Of a stretch of 64,000 bases of DNA, positions 57,291-64,000 are shown one piece after another. The notes beneath the pieces were generated by a model. That model saw nothing but the letters and a program-made list of their open reading frames with translations. It did no database searches and was not told where the DNA came from. A program made the position numbers and the translations under genes. Every line of letters starts with the position of its first letter. Position 1 is the stretch's first letter. Source of the stretch: Osedax fenrisi (taxonomy: Eukaryota; Annelida; Polychaeta; Sabellida; Siboglinidae); the NCBI GenBank assembly GCA_964019155.1, contig OZ025239.1, forward strand, positions 104,280,298 to 104,344,297. Reading direction: 5' to 3'.

Positions 57291-60200
57291 ATTACTAACC
57301 TACGCTACTTGCGTATGTTACTCGAGTAAGGTTCCTACTGTAGGATGTACCATTACAAATATTAACATTAAAGTACTGGTGTGGAGATATTAACTCCCAT
57401 CCAGCGGGTCCCCAGGTGGTGGATAGGGGAATCGACCTCCAGATATTGAGTGTTAGCTGCGAATACAAGAATAATATATTCAATAAGCAGTCCTGAACCA
57501 AAATTCAGAGAGGTACTTTGGCAATATCTATTACTCTGTTGCCACCCGCACCAGGGTTACGGTACAAACCATTGGATCAGTAATGGTGTTGATATTAAGC
57601 GGAAGAACCAACTCATGGCCAACGGTTAATATTAATGAGTCAAATAGGCAACTGCCCGCAATGTAGTAGTGGCGAGCACATTTGCGTAATTAGCTAACGA
57701 AAAGCACATGAACAACAACAAAACCAAACAATCATGCCGCATCGCTCGTCTCGCGGATAATAAAGGAGCTCGTGTCAGGGTACAATGTCAGGCCCTGCAT
57801 CACGAAAAACAAGCTACTGACTCATTAATACACCAGAAACCTAAGTTTTTAAAGAGTTCAAAAAATATAAATATATCGACTTTCAACATCAGAACTTTTA
57901 AAAGTGACTGCCAATCATCTGAACTTGTAGCATCTGCCATAGAACACGATATTGACATAATGTGCATACAAGAACATGGATTATACCATAAGGATATCGA
58001 TATTAAATATAATATTTTAAACTATGGATGGACTCTTGTGACAGCATTTTCATGGAAAAGTAAATCGAACAGCTCAATTGGTGGAATAGGCCTACTTCTA
58101 AGTCCCAGTGCAATAAAATCTTTAATAAATGTGGAAAAAATAAGTCCTAGAATAATTACAGCAAACTTCAATGGAAACTCTATTACGACAGTAGTTTCCT
58201 GTTATAGCCCAACAAATGTTTCTGATGAAGATGATGTTTCTGAATTTTATAATAACATGAGTTAATTTACTCGCTATGTACCAAAACATAATGTTTTAAT
58301 AGTAGCAGGTGATTTCAATGCACATCTGGGTATTGATCATGATAATAAATTTGCATATCATACTGAAACTAATAGAAACGGTTATCTACTTGATCACTTC
58401 ATAATTGAAAACGGTTTGAAAAGTTTAAATACTAAATTTCAAAAGAAAAGTGGTAAACTATGGCATCCAAATGGCTTCAAATCCCAACTGGATTATATAA
58501 TTGTCAATAATAAATGGATAAATAGTGCTAGGAACTGTGAAGCCTACAATACTTTCGAAGGTGTTTACTCTGATCATAGAATTGTTACAGCTACACTTAA
58601 ATTAAGTTTAAGTTCTAATAAAAAGTCAATAGTTAACAAAAAACGATATGACTGGACTACTCTGACAAAAGACAAATCTATTGAAAATAATTATACAAGC
58701 TATCTAAAACAACATTTCGAAGACTCAATTAAATCATGTAAAAGTACAAATGATAAATACTTAGCATGTGTTGATTCTCATGCAGAAGCAACAAAGAAAT
58801 TTATACCGATTAAAATAAAAGAAAAGAAAAGAGTACCATGGGAAAATATAAATATAATAGAGAAACGAAACGCACTGAAACAATTATCATTGAAAATGAA
58901 AGAAAATGTTAACACTAACCAAAAAATTGAGTTTAACAAAGCTAGAAAAAATCTCCAAGATACATATATAAACGAGCAAACTAAATATTTGCAAAAACAA
59001 ATAGATGATATCAAGACAGCTGCAGATAATAAGAAATCCGCTATAGCATGGCAAATTGTAAACAACATTACTGGTAGAAAGACAACAACTAGATCTAAAA
59101 TTAAAGCAAAATATGACAAAGAGCGTATACAAAAATGGAAACAACATTTCTCTCTATTACTAGGAAAAAATCCGATAACAACTAATCAAGACATAGTAAA
59201 AATAGTGGGCAAAGAGCTTCAGATTGAGCAAGGTCCATTTACTATAAAAGAACTTGAAATGGTACTCAGAAAAACAAAGAAAAATAAAACAACCGGATTA
59301 GATGAAATACCAGCCGAAGTATGGAAGACAGGTCACTTCAATCACATATTACTAGAATTATGCAACGATGTGTACTCTCAGAAACCAATTGAATACTGGA
59401 CGAAAGGTTGCATCCTCCCATTCCCAAAGAAAGGTGACCTCACTGTTACAGACAATTATAAAGGTATTACACTAACATGTATCGCGGCTAAAATATATAA
59501 TACGCTACTAAGAGAAAGAATACAACCCACCCTAGATATGATCCTCAGACCAAATCAAAATGGTTTCAAAAATAACAGATCAACCGTCGGACAAATTCTA
59601 ACTATAAGAAGGATAATCGAAGGTGTTAAAGAAAAGAATCTTGAGGCCAGCCTAATATTTGTAGATTTCTCTAAAGCTTTCGACTCAATACACAGAGCAA
59701 AAATGGCACAAATTCTTAAGTCATACGGTATTCCAATGAATATAATCAACACAATTATGATACTATATAGAGATACTAAATCAATGGTACGGTCACATGA
59801 TGGTGACACAGAATATTTTGATATAAATGCAGGTGTTCTACAGGGGGATACTCTGGCACCTTTATTATTTATTATTACACTCGATTACGTATTAAGAACA
59901 TCTATTGATAAAAATAAAGATCTAGGCCTAACACTATCGAAACAACGAAGTAGAAGATATCCAGCAATCAAGATAACAGATGCAGATTATGCTGACGACC
60001 TTGTAATATTTGCAGATTCTAGCAGAAATGCTGAAAACCTACTGAATGTCTTAGAAGAAAGAGGGAAAACAGTAGGTCTCAAAGTAAATATTAAAAAGAC
60101 GCAACACATGAACATAAACTCAAATAAAATGGTAAAATCTATAGATGGGGAAGTCTTGAAAAATGTCGATAATTTCATTTATCTTGGAAGCGAAATAGAA

Positions 60201-60756
60201 TCGACCGATAAAGAAATAAAAATAAGAATAGCTAAATCCTGGGCAGCTCTAGAAAAGTTAAGTTCCATATGGAAATCACCACTCTGCACAACTTTAAAGA
60301 GGAACTTCTTTAGAGCCGTGGTAGAATCTGTTCTATTATACGGCTCTGAAGCTTGGACCCTAACTAAAAAACATGAGAAAAAACTCGATGGAACTTACAC
60401 AAGAATGTTGAGAGCCATATTAAATATATCATGGAAAGAGCATCCAACAAAGATTCGCCTTTACGGACATATTCCACCACTACCAAGTATAATACGTATA
60501 CGAAGAACACGTTTCGCAGGACACTGTTATCGAAGCGATGAAGAAATCGTAAAAGATGTTTTGTTGTGGACACCGAACCATGGTACAACAAAGATTGGAC
60601 GACCCAGAAAAACCTATGTAAAACAGCTATGTGATGATACGGGACTGACGACTGAAGAACTGAAGACAGCTATGAAAGACAGGATGACGTGGAAGAAAAT
60701 TGTTGAAAGTGCTCGGGAAACTATCCCGATCCGGTAAGGGTAAGGTAACATTAAAT
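57290..60756 (+). mobile_element. LINE C: near full-length RTE-like retrotransposon
   Basis: Plus-strand element. A GC-richer ~410-bp 5' leader (57295-57707) is followed by one ORF (57708-60737) and a 3' end with short GGTAAGG repeats directly after the stop, as is common in RTE-like elements. Exact 5' end and target duplication not determined. Base composition is clearly higher in GC than its surroundings. Confidence 0.8.
57708..60737 (+). pseudogene. LINE C ORF: endonuclease-reverse transcriptase with one nonsense codon
   Basis: From ATG 57708 one frame runs 1010 codons, broken by a single TAA at 58263-58265 (codon 186); the frame continues directly. Endonuclease: INISTFNIRTF, IDIMCIQEHG, then after the stop LIVAGDFNAHLG, QLDYIIVNNKW and YSDHRIV. 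RT: TTGLDEIPAEVWK, KKGDLTVTDNYKGITLTC, NQNGFKNNRST, FVDFSKAFDSIHRAKM, GVLQGDTLAPLLFIITLDYV and DADYADDLVIFAD. C-terminus: NFIYLGSEI, GSEAWTL, FAGHCYRSD and GRPRKTYVKQL. YADD and GVLQGDTLAP place it apart from LINEs A and B, nearer RTE-like elements. Confidence 0.9.
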
Positions 60757-60784
60757 ATAATAACTATTATATAATAATTTGTAT

Positions 60785-60963
60785 TATCGGCCTAGATTGA
60801 TAGGTTACGCGCTTTATCATATAACGAAATGACGTCACGAACGGAAGATAACAATAACGGGCATACAGCGTACGACGTACTGCAGCTAATCGTAGTGTAT
60901 CGTATCTACTTATTTGTAGATATATCTCAAACTATAGTTCGTATGTGTATTCTACATTCTATA

Positions 60964-61012
<49 letters not shown>

Positions 61013-61735
61013 GGTATATAATATACCTATAACTCTAGGGCACACATATTTATATTCTATGAGGGTATTTATGTTATACGAATATGACTACAGCTATAGT
61101 GAACTATGACATATATAGTACTATACGTGTGCAGTATACTATGGGACTATATGTGTATACAGTAGAGGACTTTAGTATACTATTCCGTTACGATTGCCAA
61201 CACGATTACGAATGCCGATCCGCTGCGTTCTACCAATGGCCTGCGTGCTACAGTTGTTATCACGTGATACTATAGTTATCACGTGATACCGCATAGGTCC
61301 ATAATCATAACCGCGCTAACGTATAGGTGGTATAGGTGTATAGATATGTATATAGGTATGTATAGGATGTGCATAGGATAATGAATCGATATTTAATAAT
61401 GCGCTACTTATGGCCGTCATCTATTAACTGGCGATACTCGTGGTCCACCGAGGATCCGTTACTGCGCCGTTCCTTTCCGAGTCCGCTAAGTAGACACCGA
61501 ATACCGGAAGTGAGACTCACCGTCGCCGTTACAATGGCGACGAGACTCGGCGGTTAGACGTTTCAATACGGTACTCGCGAGTACGTGGTCGGCCGGCCAT
61601 TCATTACGGAGTTTAGCCACGCCCACCGAGGTAATGATTGACACGTGAAGTGTTCGCTCAGAAGACGGCATCTCGTTTTTACACAAATATCGTCTGTGCT
61701 CGTTCGAGGCTCGAAACCCAATCAATTATATTTGT
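60785..61735. other. GC/CpG-rich island, possible promoter or exon region
   Basis: After AT-rich sequence and a (TA)n run at 60965-61012, the segment 61190-61735 is unusually GC- and CpG-rich (cgaggatccgttactgcgcc, ggtcggccggcc). Open frames of 60-80 codons on both strands are short and unrecognised. tatcacgtgata occurs twice (61257 and 61277). It could be a promoter/first-exon region or the edge of an element. Confidence 0.35.
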
Positions 61736-61991
61736 GAATGGGTTAATTGATTGTTCAATGTTCACTAAATTACGATATGTACTTACGATATATGAATGAA
61801 TTATATTTATACATAATTATGGTATGCATCCTCTATAGACACCAGTACTGTGTACACTATTATGTATAGGACTACTTTTTTTTCATATATATATATTTTT
61901 CAAATATATTTAAATATCTATGTAGTTATATATATAAATAATTTATTTTAGATGTATTATGCATGGTGATAATATTAATAAAGTATGACAA

Positions 61992-64000
61992 ATAGGGGCG
62001 TCGGAACGATATTTTTTATGGGGGGGGCTACTTATTTCTATTTTATATTATATATCCTATTATTTATTACTAATATAATTACTAAATATATCTTATTAAT
62101 ATCGTATACATCTTTAGTCTATGTTAACCCTTTAATATGCAATTAATTTGTAATAATTTGCAATAAACTTAATTTGTATAACAATGAGTAGGAATATATT
62201 AGAAAATAAATAATAAACATTACATAATTTATTATTATATTAATATAGATTTTTATTTATACACATCTCAATTGTGTGAATTATTATTTGATTGATATTT
62301 GCCAATACTAATGCATTTAATCTTCTATCTAGTATAGTAGATCGTAACAACGTATTTATTATTCGTAGCTTACTAAATCCACTCTAACATGACACAGAAC
62401 TTAAGGGGCAAACCAATACAATTTGATCAAATCTCTTATGCCAGAAAATATTTTTTGAAATTTAGGAGATTGTTCCATCATGTATATGTTTATCCTCATC
62501 AGATGGTATTGAACTTATTGATTGATTTGAACATATGGAAATTCGATCTTTCAATCGTTAATTCTTCATACATTTTTTAATAACATCTTTTAGTGTAGAA
62601 AATTAATAGGATTAATAAGATTAATCTAAAAAAACAAATATTTTGTTCATGAATTATATTATTTATAATAATGATTACTTTAATTTATATGAATGTATAA
62701 ATAATGTTTTCTTAGTATACAATTTGGTTATCATTTTCATCATTATGGAATCAAACAACTCAGTATATTTTATTCTGTAAATATTAATGATAAAGTATAT
62801 TAACATATTAACTGATAATATCTAATAACATTCTTATATTAACATAACATTAATAATATTATATTATTTTATCTGGATGAGGTACCTTACAGAGTCTTTT
62901 GAACTTGCATTACTATTCATCTCATATATATTTATAATAATTTATATTATATGTCTTATTATTATTCTCTGAATTAGATATATTTAGAAAATTAAATTAG
63001 ATATATTTAAAATAAAAATAAATTATTATAATATTTTATTATATTAAACATTTAAACATTTATTATAAGCTATTTTGTATTTTATAAAATGTTTTATATA
63101 ATATGTTTATAAAAGTATGTTATTAACCTTGAATCAATATAAAAACTTGTATATATAAAATATAAATACTTTTGTTTCTATATCTTCAATGAATGTGTAC
63201 AAAATATGTCTATAATTATTCAATTTAATTAGAATCATCTTTACTATTATCTGATCCATTATGTATATTTATTATTGATTTTTATTATGATTATATATAA
63301 TTATAATCATATATGCTTTCAAGTATATTTTTTATAAATGTTACCTTCAATAGTATTTGTTGGTATCATGAAAGCTTTCACCTTCATATCCAAGCTTTCA
63401 AATATTAAACTTTAAATATTCATAGAAAAAATATTTGACTTATTCATATTTTTTAATAATAAATGTGCAATATATTTGTGGTCATTGGTAATATAATCTA
63501 ATTCTTTATATTATTTAAGTGCATCGATTAAACAACTATATTGATCTAATGTTGTTTTAATACATGATTTTCGCAGTCAATCTTGTTAGGCATATTGGTT
63601 TAAATGTCATTGCTTTGTTATTATTAGTATTATATACAATCCGGAATTTGATCGTTTGTTCATATAATAATCCCACATCATGAACTCTCAAGGATTTTAT
63701 TATATTTATATTATTATATAATGATTATGCTATTAATTTTGTGCGATGAGCTCCACATTATGTATAAAAAGTTAATGGCTGTCTATTCATTATTATAGTC
63801 TTTACACTATTATATTGAACACTATTATATTGACCAGACATATTAGCTGCACCGTCATATGACTGTCTTCTTAATTTAGAAATAGGCAAGTCAAGATGTT
63901 AAAGTTCAGATAATATTAAATTTGCTATATTTAAGTTGTATCCTCAGTCATATTGCATATTAATATGCATATTTCTTTAATTTATAGTTTTTATGTCAAA
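61992..64000 (-). pseudogene. Decayed hAT-type transposon, 3' part
   Basis: Minus strand, from the window end: LDLPISKLRRQSYDGAANMS followed by GQYNIV (the RGQxYDGAxNMSG signature of ZMYM/DUF4371-type hAT transposases), then an FLY-x-MWSSHK-like stretch, and at 62385-62290 a C-terminal dimerisation segment (GFSKLRIINTLLRSTILDRR, then LNALVLANI). Many stops and frameshifts between. The right terminus is likely at 61992 (taggggcgtcggaacg and gggggggcta), which fits hAT CAGGGGCG ends. The 5' half lies outside the window. Confidence 0.7.

Noticed and set aside
57295..57501. 68-codon minus-strand ORF upstream of LINE C
   Set aside because: Lies in the GC-richer 5' leader of LINE C on the other strand; no domain and no splice support.
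1..64000. Intact tRNA or rRNA genes
   Set aside because: No cloverleaf or conserved rRNA segment seen; only a decayed tRNA-like motif at 32.9 kb.

Overview
This is a gene-poor, strongly AT-rich eukaryotic window full of (TA)n runs. Spliced-exon signals, CR1/Jockey-like and RTE-like LINEs, animal-type MULE/FLYWCH, hAT, pogo-like and Ty3/Gypsy relics, many TIR elements and minisatellites all point to an invertebrate animal. The phylum cannot be fixed from the sequence. I found no rRNA, intact tRNA, CRISPR or bacterial gene organisation.

Layout. 1-11084: tandem array of a ~2.3-kb unit. Each full unit carries, on the minus strand, one cleanly bounded 316-nt exon of a MULE-type transposase and a fossil LINE reverse transcriptase. 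11085-22500: a block that interrupts this array. It holds two paralogous minus-strand gene copies made of symmetric micro-exons (33-54 nt) inside large AT-rich introns. The second copy is expanded by a 1047-bp TIR element and by LINE A (about 17.1-21.1 kb). 22500-27423: the same 2.3-kb array resumes, with a further insertion. 27910-32063: LINE B, 5'-truncated inside ORF1 and with a poly(A) tail. 32.8-36.5 kb: tRNA-SINE-like relic, a 457-bp direct-repeat pair with pogo/Tc5-type HTH relics, a FLYWCH-domain ORF and RS-rich exons. 37.5-39.9 kb: inverted repeats and a 17-bp minisatellite. 40-44.5 kb: GC-richer islands with probable exons of unrecognised host genes, separated by G-rich and C-rich minisatellites. 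43.1-47.4 kb: five non-autonomous TIR elements in three families. 47.9-48.4 kb: Ty3/Gypsy integrase relic. 49.5-51.6 kb: direct repeats and a GGCTCGG-rich repeat. 51.6-54.1 kb: a 2.5-kb inverted repeat with ~0.9-kb arms. 54.3-56.7 kb: small TIR elements and a LINE relic. 57.3-60.8 kb: LINE C (RTE-like). 60.8-61.7 kb: CpG-rich island. 61.99-64.0 kb: decayed hAT transposon running off the window.

The most interesting feature is the pair of micro-exon genes. Exons of 42/36, 42/45, 33/33 and 54/54 nt are collinear in the two copies, are all multiples of three, share one phase and keep similar splice-flanking intron sequence, while their coding sequences have diverged strongly. The copy at 12-13.7 kb also has an acidic exon of about 68 codons that joins in phase. 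The predicted product is an acidic segment followed by a Lys/Arg-rich segment and a hydrophobic segment. This is inferred from sequence alone; transcripts would decide it.
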